A stretch of 64,000 nt of DNA from Prevotella sp. (GTDB lineage Bacteria > Bacteroidota > Bacteroidia > Bacteroidales > Bacteroidaceae), in NCBI GenBank assembly GCA_017557405.1, contig JAFYYV010000049.1:1-64000 (forward strand), in the 5' to 3' direction. The notes beneath the pieces are model-generated. The model did not search any database. It was not told where the DNA came from and saw nothing but the letters and a program-made list of their open reading frames with translations. The position numbers and the translations under genes are program-made. Shown here in pieces: positions 26,525 through 34,679 of the stretch (positions within the stretch are counted from its first letter, which is position 1; each line of letters begins with the position of its first letter).

Positions 26525-28053
26525 TGAATAGCTTGAGAACTCTTCTCTTGGTTCTGGTGATTGGCTTCTGTGCCCATGGTGCAGCCAAGGACGTAAAAGA
26601 CACTCTTTTTTCACCCTCGGGTGACCGTATCATCGTGAACTACTCCATTCAGCACAATGGTGGACAGTTGACGTTGCGTTTCCAAGGTGTTCATAAGAAG
26701 TTAGGTTCGAAGAACCAAGAGAAATACAAGAAACTGGACGAGGTGGCCGTGGTGATGTTCGATCGTTCGGGCAACTACAAGGACATGAAGTTTGATGGTA
26801 TGGCTCCCGACGCCTTCATGGTGCCCTCCAACTTGAACTACTCGCGCTCATCTGATGGCTACTTCTTGTTGCAGGACGAACCCTCGATGCAGTTCAGCGT
26901 CACGTCGGGCAACAAAGCGCAGCTGTCCATCCCTCTCTATCTGGCTCACTACGAGGGGAAACGTCATTATAAGGTGTTTGCCAAATGTGGTAATCTGCAA
27001 CTGTCATCTACGGCAGGCGGCCAGCGCAAAAGTGGTGGTCAAAGTGGTGGTTCCATGATGGGAGGTAACGATGGCGGTGGTGGTTACGAAACCGTTTCCA
27101 CGACCACTGAAGAGGTGATTAGTGATGAAGGTATATCGCCTATCGAGGAGGCCTCCATCCGTATCAACTCGGTGAATTCGATGTTGGAACGAGCCACAAA
27201 GTTTCCCTTCTCGGAAGACTTGACACATGAGGTGCAGATGTTGCGCGAATTGCGTTTCAAAGTAACCGATCCTGAGATTTCTTCCAAGATCAACCAGACG
27301 TTGGAGGCCTTCGAGACCAAGAAACAAGCATTGGAGGAGAAAGCTGATGCTGCCGCAGGTGCAGCTGCCGCTGAGCAAGCCGCTGCTGCACAAGCCCAAC
27401 AGGCTCGCGCTGACTCCATTCAGGCTGCACAAGCCCAGCAGTCATCGAAAGACAAAAAGGACATGATGCTACTCATTGGTGGCATTGCTGGTTTAGGTGG
27501 TCTATTGATGGTGGGTAAGCAGGTGTTCCAATCAATCAAGCAGAGTAAGCAACAGAAGCAAATGATGGACTCCATCACGAAGGCTCAGCAGGCTTCGCAA
27601 CAGATGATGAACGGACTGGGTGGCAACAATCCATTCGGACAAGTGAATCAGATGGCCAACCAAGCTAAGCATGCGATGGGAGAAATACGTCAGGCGGAGC
27701 AGAACGCCAAGCATCTGAGCAAGGAGGCTGAAGCTGCCAAGCAACGTCTTATGCAGTTGAGACAGGGCAAAGGTGCTGTTGACGCCACCGAGGCTGCTGC
27801 TGGTATTGTCACAGACGCCACTAGTGCCACAGGTGCTGCTGCACCTGCGAAACATATGAGCAAGGAGGCTGAGGCCGCCAGACAACGACTCATACAGTTG
27901 AGGCAAGCCAAGGCAGCTGGTACTGCTGGTACAGGAACAAATCAAAATGGCATTACCATCACGCCAAGGAAGCAGTCGCTCAACGACGTGATTCCCGCGA
28001 AATATAAGAGGTGGCGTAAGCCTGGCCAAGATAACAATGATAAAAAAAGCTAA
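26521..28053 (+). CDS. Membrane-spanning coiled-coil protein of unknown function
   Basis: 510 residues: signal peptide (1-22), a beta-rich periplasmic domain (~24-162) related to that of the preceding gene, a Gly/Ser linker, a helix-rich Ala/Gln segment (205-310), one membrane helix (~315-333), and a cytosolic Gln/Ala-rich coiled coil. The cytosolic part holds two copies of an EAEAA[KR]QRL.QLRQ block (402-415 and 450-462) and ends with KQSLNDVI (484-491). The same KQSL-x-DVI motif occurs in the cytosolic linker of the JAMM protein. It bridges periplasm and cytosol, as expected for a membrane-complex subunit. No family recognised. Confidence 0.8.
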   Translation: MMNSLRTLLLVLVIGFCAHGAAKDVKDTLFSPSGDRIIVNYSIQHNGGQLTLRFQGVHKKLGSKNQEKYKKLDEVAVVMFDRSGNYKDMKFDGMAPDAFMVPSNLNYSRSSDGYFLLQDEPSMQFSVTSGNKAQLSIPLYLAHYEGKRHYKVFAKCGNLQLSSTAGGQRKSGGQSGGSMMGGNDGGGGYETVSTTTEEVISDEGISPIEEASIRINSVNSMLERATKFPFSEDLTHEVQMLRELRFKVTDPEISSKINQTLEAFETKKQALEEKADAAAGAAAAEQAAAAQAQQARADSIQAAQAQQSSKDKKDMMLLIGGIAGLGGLLMVGKQVFQSIKQSKQQKQMMDSITKAQQASQQMMNGLGGNNPFGQVNQMANQAKHAMGEIRQAEQNAKHLSKEAEAAKQRLMQLRQGKGAVDATEAAAGIVTDATSATGAAAPAKHMSKEAEAARQRLIQLRQAKAAGTAGTGTNQNGITITPRKQSLNDVIPAKYKRWRKPGQDNNDKKS

Positions 28054-28058
28054 GCACA

Positions 28059-29891
28059 ATGAATAGATTTAAAGCATTTACAATCGTCGTGGCGTTGCTT
28101 CTGACGACAACCATACAGTCGTTCGCTGCTCCATCTCAGAAACCCGTTGAGGGTGCTGTGGTGATCGACGAGTTCAGAAAGCATGTGGAGACTGTTCCGT
28201 TTTTCTCAGATTCGGCTGTGACAGCATCGAAAAAAGAGATTGACGAGCACATCAAGTGTTTGCAGAACTGGTCGGACAGGAAAGCCTATATTTCGGAGCA
28301 CAACCTGAATGTGTTCCTTAATACCAATCGCGACTCTTTGCAATATTACAAAGGACTTGCCACAGTGCTGATTGACAATTTCATGAAACAGTACACGCTG
28401 ATTAATCCAGATGATGAGATTGAGTGTCGCAACGGTATGCAAGCTCTTCTGAACGACAAGTTAGGTGTGCGTGAAACGAATCTGAACTTGTTGGACAAGG
28501 AACTCAACGGAAACGATGGTGGCTCTTCACTCGACTGGAAATTGATAGGTATCATCGCCGCTGTAGTGTTGTTGCTGGGTATCCTTGTAGCGTTTTTCAG
28601 ACGTAACAAGCAGCCTGCCGCACCGAAATCCTCGAACGTGAGACCAGGCAGTGGTTCTGGCGGAGGACAAAATGGTGGTAACGAACCTGGCATTATCGTG
28701 CGACGTAAGACAGCCACCATTTTGAAGAAACAAAGTCTGGAAGATGTCATCGGCAATCCCAACTATCTGCAGGTAGACGCAGTAGACTTCTGTTACGAGT
28801 CGGCTGTGCGCCGCATGTATATCAAAAATACGTGCATCATCGATATCTATAACATGTATGCCGAAGATTTACGTCAGTCGGAACATCCACGCGAGAATGG
28901 ATGCATGGTGTTGGGTCGCTGGGTTCATGATGATGAGAGCAAGGAGTATTATGTCTCGTTGGAACAGATTGTGTTGCCAGGCGACGATGCGGTCTTCGAT
29001 GAATACGAATTGAACTTTGGTGGAAAAATCAAATTGCGTGTGCTTGAACAGTTGCGCAAGTTGCGCCGAGAGACCAATTTCCAGTACGATCTGACCTGTT
29101 GGGTGCACTCTCATCCTGGATTGAGCGTGTTCTTCAGTAACAGCGATGTCAGCGTGCAAGAACAGTTGAAGCATCCCCAGCATCCTAACTTCCTGACCGC
29201 ACTTGTTGTGGACATCCTCACACCGACGCAGGAGGTGGGAATCTTCACTTATCGTCGCGACTCGAATATCAATTCGAAGAACGATCTGAAGCAGATGTAT
29301 TCATTGAAGGAATGGTATGCTTGGGCAGTACAATCTTTGGAAGCTCAACCTGTTACGCAGCCAGAATCTCAGGCAGTTCCACAGGAGACAGAGGCTCCGC
29401 AAAAGGAGCAAATACAAGAATCGGTTATGGAGGATGTTTCTTTCAATCGTTCCGACTATTTCGACACATTGTCTGCTGCCAAGTCCCGCACTGATACTTG
29501 CAACGGTATCTATTTGAATCGTGAGATGATTGTCGATATGTGCATGTCAATTGGCTCTGCGCAGGGAAGCGCTTTGCTTGGCTATGTACATGGTCGTTCG
29601 TTGCAACATGAACAGAAGGTGGAGCATTTAGCAGAGATGCTTTCCAACAACGAGAAAGTCGACGACAAAGACTTGTTGGGTTGCTTTGTGGTGGACGCTC
29701 ATCGTAGTATCCCATCAATTCGCAAGGCTGTGGAAGGCTGCCTGGACAAAATCATGTTCGTGTTGGTTTATCAACCCACGACCGGCATGCTCACCTCCAT
29801 CCCCGTGGTGGATTCGGAATTGAGCACAGAAGAGAACAACTATGGAGAACAAAAACTTGAAGATTTAAAGATATGGACAAGACAAAAATGA
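28059..29891 (+). CDS. Membrane-anchored JAMM/MPN+ deconjugase (JAB domain)
   Basis: 610 residues: signal sequence (1-23), a helical periplasmic domain (~30-155), one membrane helix (161-180), a Gly-rich cytosolic linker with KQSLEDVI (224-231), then a JAB/MPN domain (~240-400). The metalloprotease motif is complete: Glu279, His350-x-His352, seven residues, Ser360-x2-Asp363. A second region (~462-585; GSALLGYVHG, LLGCFVVDAHRS, MFVLVYQPTTG) resembles an MPN fold lacking the metal ligands. JAMM enzymes remove ubiquitin-like modifiers, so this is the expected deconjugase for the operon's Ubl, held at the inner membrane. Overlaps the RING gene. Confidence 0.88.
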   Translation: MNRFKAFTIVVALLLTTTIQSFAAPSQKPVEGAVVIDEFRKHVETVPFFSDSAVTASKKEIDEHIKCLQNWSDRKAYISEHNLNVFLNTNRDSLQYYKGLATVLIDNFMKQYTLINPDDEIECRNGMQALLNDKLGVRETNLNLLDKELNGNDGGSSLDWKLIGIIAAVVLLLGILVAFFRRNKQPAAPKSSNVRPGSGSGGGQNGGNEPGIIVRRKTATILKKQSLEDVIGNPNYLQVDAVDFCYESAVRRMYIKNTCIIDIYNMYAEDLRQSEHPRENGCMVLGRWVHDDESKEYYVSLEQIVLPGDDAVFDEYELNFGGKIKLRVLEQLRKLRRETNFQYDLTCWVHSHPGLSVFFSNSDVSVQEQLKHPQHPNFLTALVVDILTPTQEVGIFTYRRDSNINSKNDLKQMYSLKEWYAWAVQSLEAQPVTQPESQAVPQETEAPQKEQIQESVMEDVSFNRSDYFDTLSAAKSRTDTCNGIYLNREMIVDMCMSIGSAQGSALLGYVHGRSLQHEQKVEHLAEMLSNNEKVDDKDLLGCFVVDAHRSIPSIRKAVEGCLDKIMFVLVYQPTTGMLTSIPVVDSELSTEENNYGEQKLEDLKIWTRQK

Positions 29892-32275
29892 CCATCCAGC
29901 GACTTCTGAGTGTGCTGGTGTTTGCGGCTTTCGCATTTTCGCTCCACGCACAAGACGTGTCGAAGATTCAGTTCTGCGATAAGAAATACGAGTATGGACA
30001 AGGAAAAGACAGTATCACGCTATTCTTGAAGGTGCTCGACAGCAAGGGCGCTTCATCGAAAGACGTGACTGTTGCCGACTTGGAGAAATACTTGGTTGTG
30101 ACTGAGGATGGAAACATCATCTCTCCCGACCGTCGTAAACTCACTGCAGTCAGTTCTGGCCAACGTATCCCTAGTGACTTTACGTTCTCTGTGCTTGTCG
30201 ACTTGAGCATTCCTGAGTCGGGAAAGGCGCAGATTTATGAAACCATTGGCAAATTGGTTGATAGTGCGCCTGATAGTTGTGTCTATCTGTCGTTCTTTGG
30301 CGATGAGGTAACAAAGAGTGAGATGGTCACGAAAGCCAATTACAAGTCATTCCAGCCGCGTTTCATGGCAACAGCAGAGACGAAGCATTTCTATGGTGCC
30401 CTTTACTCGAAATTGACTGAGTTCAGCAAGACTGCTGGCGAGTTCGATAGTGAGGTGAAGGCCGTCGAGGGTTATGCTAAGAATCCCGACATACAGCGTC
30501 GTTCACAACTAGCCAAAGACAAGAACGTTCTTTTCGTATTCACCGATGGTGGCAAGCGTTCGGAGGACGAAACCATCAGTTTCGTCGAGGTGACCGACTA
30601 TCAGTCGAATCCTGCCCATAGTGTTCCGCGCGTTTATGCTATGTACTATACAGGTAATGGCGTCGACGAGAATGTGAAGCTCACGCTCGAGGGCGTTTCT
30701 GTTCCTCGCGATGCTGAAGGAAACATTCTGAAGGAGCGTCAAGGTTCATACAAACCTTCTGACGATATGCATACTGTGTTGCGCAACTTCGAAGAGGTCG
30801 TGAACGACGCTATGTACGACTTCGCACTTGCTTATAAAGCCACTGACGACAAGGCTTACACAGGTCGTGTTGCCTATGCTGCCGAGTGGAAAGGCGCTGA
30901 AGCTGGCAAGGGTGACTATTCTATTGGAACAGCCGAGACACCTTGGCCTTTGAAGGCTGAGAGTGCAGGTGACTCCATTGTGAAGTTCCTCATCGCGTTG
31001 CTGGTTGCGTTCCTCACGGCGTTGGTATTCTTCCTTGTAACGAAGGTGCTGATACCTATGGTCAAGTCGAAGAAGTTCGCTTCCAAATACTATAAGAGCT
31101 ACGTTCCTGAGGAGAATGTGAAGCGTCGCATCTGTATGTATTGCCGTCAGGACATTGAACCTGGACAGAAGGTCGTAACACGTTGCAAGCACATTATCCA
31201 CGTGAGTTGCTGGCAGCAGAACGGCTACAAGTGTGTGGAATACGGACAGAACTGTAAAGACGGAATCCAAGATCATGTGGATTGGAAGGATATGTTCAGC
31301 CACTCTTCGCTTCGCGAGAGTTATCAAGTCGTTTCTGGTATTTTGGCCGGTTTGGTCAGCTGGATTATCTTCGAACTCATTGGACGTGGAATTCTCTCGG
31401 GAGTTGCTACAGGTATTGCCAAGACATTCTTCCGCAACGAAGAGCAGATGGGTAACCTGTTCACCGACTGTGTGCAGAAAGTTTCGGCTTTCCTTGCTGT
31501 AGGTTTGCTGTTAGGCTTCTTCTTGTCATTGGTGTTCCGTTGGAACGACGAGTATCGTAAGAAAGACGGCAAGGTTTATCTGAAGATCTTCGGACTTTCG
31601 TTGCTTTCGGGCATCATTGGTATGTTGGCGTTTGCTGTGGGAGGCATTATCTTCTGCTTGCTACTCTCGGCTGTTGGTACCACCTACATTCCTTGGTATT
31701 GCTCACTTCCCGCCTACATCCTGTTCTCCATCTGTGTGGCGTTGAGCCTTACCATCAAGTCGTCCATCCCCTTGAAGAGCGCTTTGATTGGCGGTCTTTG
31801 CTCGGCAGTCATCGGTTTCATCGTGCTGGCGTTCAGTAATGTGATTGGAGCAAAATACGGATGGATGAGTATGCTCATCGACTTCATCATCTACGGTGGT
31901 GGACTTGGAGCTTCACTTGTAACAGTTCGTATGTTGGCTGAGCGTTATTTCCTCGTCATCAAGAATGGTGTGAAGGCTGGCCAGCGCATTCCTATCCACA
32001 AGTGGATGAACGCTACGGGTGGTGGAAAGAAGGTTTCTATCGGAATGACTGGTGAGTGCGAAATCCAGATGAACTGGGAGAAGAGCAACAAGGTAGCCAA
32101 AGAGCACGCAAAACTCTTCATCGACCAAGCCAAGACGTTGCCTATGCTGAAGCCTATGGCTGCTGGCGTGTTCTACAACGTGCGCACAGAATTGCCCATC
32201 AATCGTCCTGTCGTGCTCTCAAATGGCGATACGTTCAAGATTGGCGACACCATTTTCGAATATGTAGAGTCTTGA
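29873..32275 (+). CDS. vWA-like / RING-H2 / multi-pass membrane / FHA-like protein (candidate E3)
   Basis: 800 residues from the ATG at 29873; an ATG at 29888 overlapping the JAMM stop (ATGA) would also serve. Order: signal peptide (~6-26); a periplasmic vWA-like domain (~100-260; VLVDLSIP, FVFTDGG); TM1 (~367-390); a cytosolic RING-H2 finger with all eight ligands (Cys421, Cys424, Cys438, His440, His443, Cys446, Cys454, Cys461); about six further TM helices (~486-687); and a cytosolic FHA-like domain (~718-800; KEHAKL, GDTFKIGDTIF). The FHA pThr-binding Arg and Ser are not conserved (IGM, AKEHA). With E1 and E2 in the operon, an E3 ligase role is likely. The periplasmic domain may contact the T6SS envelope complex. 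Confidence 0.83.
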   Translation: MDKTKMTIQRLLSVLVFAAFAFSLHAQDVSKIQFCDKKYEYGQGKDSITLFLKVLDSKGASSKDVTVADLEKYLVVTEDGNIISPDRRKLTAVSSGQRIPSDFTFSVLVDLSIPESGKAQIYETIGKLVDSAPDSCVYLSFFGDEVTKSEMVTKANYKSFQPRFMATAETKHFYGALYSKLTEFSKTAGEFDSEVKAVEGYAKNPDIQRRSQLAKDKNVLFVFTDGGKRSEDETISFVEVTDYQSNPAHSVPRVYAMYYTGNGVDENVKLTLEGVSVPRDAEGNILKERQGSYKPSDDMHTVLRNFEEVVNDAMYDFALAYKATDDKAYTGRVAYAAEWKGAEAGKGDYSIGTAETPWPLKAESAGDSIVKFLIALLVAFLTALVFFLVTKVLIPMVKSKKFASKYYKSYVPEENVKRRICMYCRQDIEPGQKVVTRCKHIIHVSCWQQNGYKCVEYGQNCKDGIQDHVDWKDMFSHSSLRESYQVVSGILAGLVSWIIFELIGRGILSGVATGIAKTFFRNEEQMGNLFTDCVQKVSAFLAVGLLLGFFLSLVFRWNDEYRKKDGKVYLKIFGLSLLSGIIGMLAFAVGGIIFCLLLSAVGTTYIPWYCSLPAYILFSICVALSLTIKSSIPLKSALIGGLCSAVIGFIVLAFSNVIGAKYGWMSMLIDFIIYGGGLGASLVTVRMLAERYFLVIKNGVKAGQRIPIHKWMNATGGGKKVSIGMTGECEIQMNWEKSNKVAKEHAKLFIDQAKTLPMLKPMAAGVFYNVRTELPINRPVVLSNGDTFKIGDTIFEYVES

Positions 32276-32327
32276 TGCCGTTGGTGTCAGATAATACCTA
32301 TAGTCTTAATCTTAATCATTTCAGAAA

Positions 32328-33527
32328 ATGCCAACCGAATTGAAATATGAATGGGGTGAGGGCGTATTCACGTTGCTCTCCTGGTTCAAGAAAGAGAAGG
32401 TGCGCGATGCTCGTGTGCTAGTTGCTGGAGCAGGCGCTCTGGGCAACGAGGTTGTGAAAAACTTGGCCCTGTTCGGGGTCGGCCACATTTATGTGGTTGA
32501 CTTCGACCAGATTGAGATTACCAACCTTACGCGCTCAGTGCTTTTCCGTGAAGAAGATGCGGTTAATCACGCTTTCAAGGCCGAGATTGTAGCCAAGCGG
32601 GCAATGGAAATCAATCCGCAAATCAAGGTGACGCCTATTGTGGGCAATCTGTTCTCAGAAGTGGGTTTGGGTCTCTATCGCTCGGTAGATGTGGTCATCG
32701 GTTGTCTCGACAGCCGTATTGCCCGCTATCTGCTCAACCGCTTATCGTTCCGCGCCGGAAAAACGTGGATTGACGGCAGTATTGAGAACCTTACGGGTAC
32801 TGTACGCGTATTCTCGCCTGGTGTGAGTTGCTACGAATGTGGTCTTTCACGCGAGGAGTTCAACAACATCATGCTTCGCACGGGATGTGCTGATGTGGTA
32901 CGTAATCAAGGTTCAGCAGGCCGTGTAGCCACCACGCCCATCAGCGCCTCTATCGTGGGAGCTCTGCAAGTGCAGGAGGCCATGAAGATCATACACCTCG
33001 ATACTGACGCTGCCAAGCAGTTCCAGACGTTGCAAGGAAAGATGATGCGTTATGAAGGTATGAGCCTGACCACCAATATCTATCGTTTCGCTTCGTGGAA
33101 GAATACCTGTCCGGCTCACGAGCAGTGGGACGATGTTACGCCTTGCGAGGGTCTTTCTGCAGAGCTTACTGTTGCTGATGCTTTGGCTTTGCTCCACAAG
33201 AATTTAGAAACGGAGACGGTGGAAATCAACATGCTCAACAACAAGTTCATCGACTGCATCATCTCCGACCAACCCGAAAAGGAGTTCCGCGTGATGATTC
33301 CCGAGTCGAAACTCGACGATCACATCAAACACGATGCTGAGTTGCGCCAGTTGAGCTATCGAACGTTGTTCCACAAGAACTTCTTCGAGAATATCGATGA
33401 GTCGTTCCCTTATCAGGAACTCACGCTCCGCCAAATCGGAATTCCCGCCTTCGACATCATACAAGTGTCCACTGAAAAAGGCGTATTCTATGTGGAGTTG
33501 ACCGCCGACAAACCCCTTTATGAATAA
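32328..33527 (+). CDS. E1-like Ubl-activating enzyme (ThiF/MoeB superfamily)
   Basis: 399 residues. A Rossmann ATP-binding motif GAGALGNE (34-41), Asp58 and Asp60, the NLTRSVLF motif (66-73) and IGCLDSR (124-130) give a complete adenylation domain. Zinc ligands are CYEC (168-171) and probably Cys261 and Cys273. Cys187 (LRTGCAD) precedes the TTPISASIVGALQ segment and is the best catalytic-thiol candidate. The C-terminal ~60 residues (TLRQIGIPAFDIIQV) look like a small beta-grasp/UFD-like tail that could bind E2. ThiS/MoaD-type sulfur-transfer partners are absent, so activation of the operon's Ubl is the natural role. Confidence 0.9.
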   Translation: MPTELKYEWGEGVFTLLSWFKKEKVRDARVLVAGAGALGNEVVKNLALFGVGHIYVVDFDQIEITNLTRSVLFREEDAVNHAFKAEIVAKRAMEINPQIKVTPIVGNLFSEVGLGLYRSVDVVIGCLDSRIARYLLNRLSFRAGKTWIDGSIENLTGTVRVFSPGVSCYECGLSREEFNNIMLRTGCADVVRNQGSAGRVATTPISASIVGALQVQEAMKIIHLDTDAAKQFQTLQGKMMRYEGMSLTTNIYRFASWKNTCPAHEQWDDVTPCEGLSAELTVADALALLHKNLETETVEINMLNNKFIDCIISDQPEKEFRVMIPESKLDDHIKHDAELRQLSYRTLFHKNFFENIDESFPYQELTLRQIGIPAFDIIQVSTEKGVFYVELTADKPLYE

Positions 33528-33545
33528 GAGCGTTGATTTGACAAA

Positions 33546-33628
33546 ATGAAAGCTATGCTTTTGCTCGATGAAAGCATAGCTTTGAGGCAATGAAAGCATA
33601 GCTTTGACCGCCTCATTGCATAGCTTTG
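33546..33628. repeat. Inverted/direct AAAGCTATGC repeats after the Ubl operon
   Basis: A perfect 13-bp stem (33549-33561 with 33571-33583, 9-nt loop) is followed by two further copies of the reverse form (33593-33605 and 33618-33628). The segment is a near-perfect reverse complement of the 22-bp array at 44697-44778. It could act as a terminator-like or processing hairpin between the E1 gene and the baseplate genes. Confidence 0.8.
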
Positions 33629-33681
33629 GGAAAACTGAACGATAAGTAAACAATCTTTACAAATCCGTTATTTAAAATCTG

Positions 33682-33731
33682 GTTTTGCTTTACATTTTGT
33701 CAAGTCCTACGCCTGTTTTGCTTACACTTTG
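33682..33731 (+). repeat. Pair of near-identical 17-18 bp direct repeats upstream of baseplate genes
   Basis: GGTTTTGCTTTACATTTTG (33681-33699) and TGTTTTGCTTACACTTTG (33714-33731) are spaced about 33 bp apart, just before the ATG at 33739. Each contains TTTG and a TA-rich TTTG box like a promoter half, but the spacing does not fit a standard Bacteroidota promoter. They may be an operator or a degenerate promoter. Confidence 0.4.
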
Positions 33732-33738
33732 AAAATCG

Positions 33739-34641
33739 ATGAGAAAAGACCAACCGACTTCCATTCCCGATGACTTCCCCGCCGACATCAACGCCGAGGT
33801 TTTTCTCGGTTATTATCCTCGGGGAGCGTGTTGCGTGGCGTTTCAAGGACTGCACAAGCGCAATTCGTATAACGACATTGTGGAGTTGGAACCCCTTGAT
33901 GAAGGGCGCTTCAAGATGTACTTGGGGCGGCAGAGTCTTTACAACTCGTTGCCCGAGTATATGTTCCATCCCATCGATCGCTTCGACAACCTCCCACAAT
34001 ACGAGGAGAAGGAGCGTTTCGAGGAGGAACTCTATGCCCAGCAGGAAGAGATAGAGAACGCTTTCCGTTTCTTCTCGCCTATTGACATTCTGCTGTTGCA
34101 ACAGCGAATGCACGTGCGTGAAGAACTGGAGCCTTTTGCCAAAGAGAACATCATCATGCAGCAGATTATCGGTGATGAATTGACAAAGGCTCAGCGTCGT
34201 AATCGTTTCATTAAGGGGTTCGTGAAGTTCATGCCCCAGTTCAAATACATTCGTGGCAACAAAACGTTGCTGACATTGTTGTTGCGCAAAGTGTTCTTTG
34301 ATGAAGGTCTGCGTGTTCGTGTCAGCCATGAGGTGTTGCGCCTTCACGATGATGAACCACGATATGGAGATAGACTGGATATGGAGTTGGGCGACAGCTA
34401 TGTAGGCAACGAGTGGGATGAGTTGATTACCGTCTATAAGTTGCACTATTGGAATGAAGAAGAGTGTGGAAGCAATTTCATGGACTTCCTCGACGAAGTG
34501 GAGGAGTTGCGCGTTTTCATACAAGATTATTTGTTGGCTGTGGGCGAAGAGTTGCGTTTCGACATTTCGCAAGACGAAAAACCTTTGCGCCTGGGCGACG
34601 AATTGTTCTATAATTATTTGAATTATAACACAAACATTTGA
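33739..34641 (+). CDS. T6SS baseplate protein, TssG position
   Basis: 300 residues, no signal peptide and no membrane helix; acidic. It is encoded directly before TssK-, TssE- and TssF-like genes, which is where a TssG would be expected, and its length fits that family (~300-340). I see no decisive TssG motif; features are YYPRGACCVAFQG, a RQSLYNSLPEY block and a long helix (~95-165). The assignment rests on context and length. An alternative is a Bacteroidota-specific baseplate accessory subunit. Confidence 0.5.
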   Translation: MRKDQPTSIPDDFPADINAEVFLGYYPRGACCVAFQGLHKRNSYNDIVELEPLDEGRFKMYLGRQSLYNSLPEYMFHPIDRFDNLPQYEEKERFEEELYAQQEEIENAFRFFSPIDILLLQQRMHVREELEPFAKENIIMQQIIGDELTKAQRRNRFIKGFVKFMPQFKYIRGNKTLLTLLLRKVFFDEGLRVRVSHEVLRLHDDEPRYGDRLDMELGDSYVGNEWDELITVYKLHYWNEEECGSNFMDFLDEVEELRVFIQDYLLAVGEELRFDISQDEKPLRLGDELFYNYLNYNTNI

Positions 34642-34679
34642 TAAATGAAGGGAAGTCCCTTCTGAAAAAATCTACCACT

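Noticed and set aside
32328-33527. E1-like gene as an ordinary MoeB or ThiF cofactor enzyme
   Set aside because: No MoaD/ThiS, MoaE or ThiG gene is nearby, while an E2 with HPN and Cys, a RING and a JAMM protein are in the same operon.
28059-33527. Ubl operon as an anti-phage Bil- or CBASS-type defence island unrelated to secretion
   Set aside because: No cyclase or effector gene is present, the proteins are membrane-anchored, and T6SS genes lie directly on both sides in the same orientation. A defence role cannot be fully excluded without comparative data.
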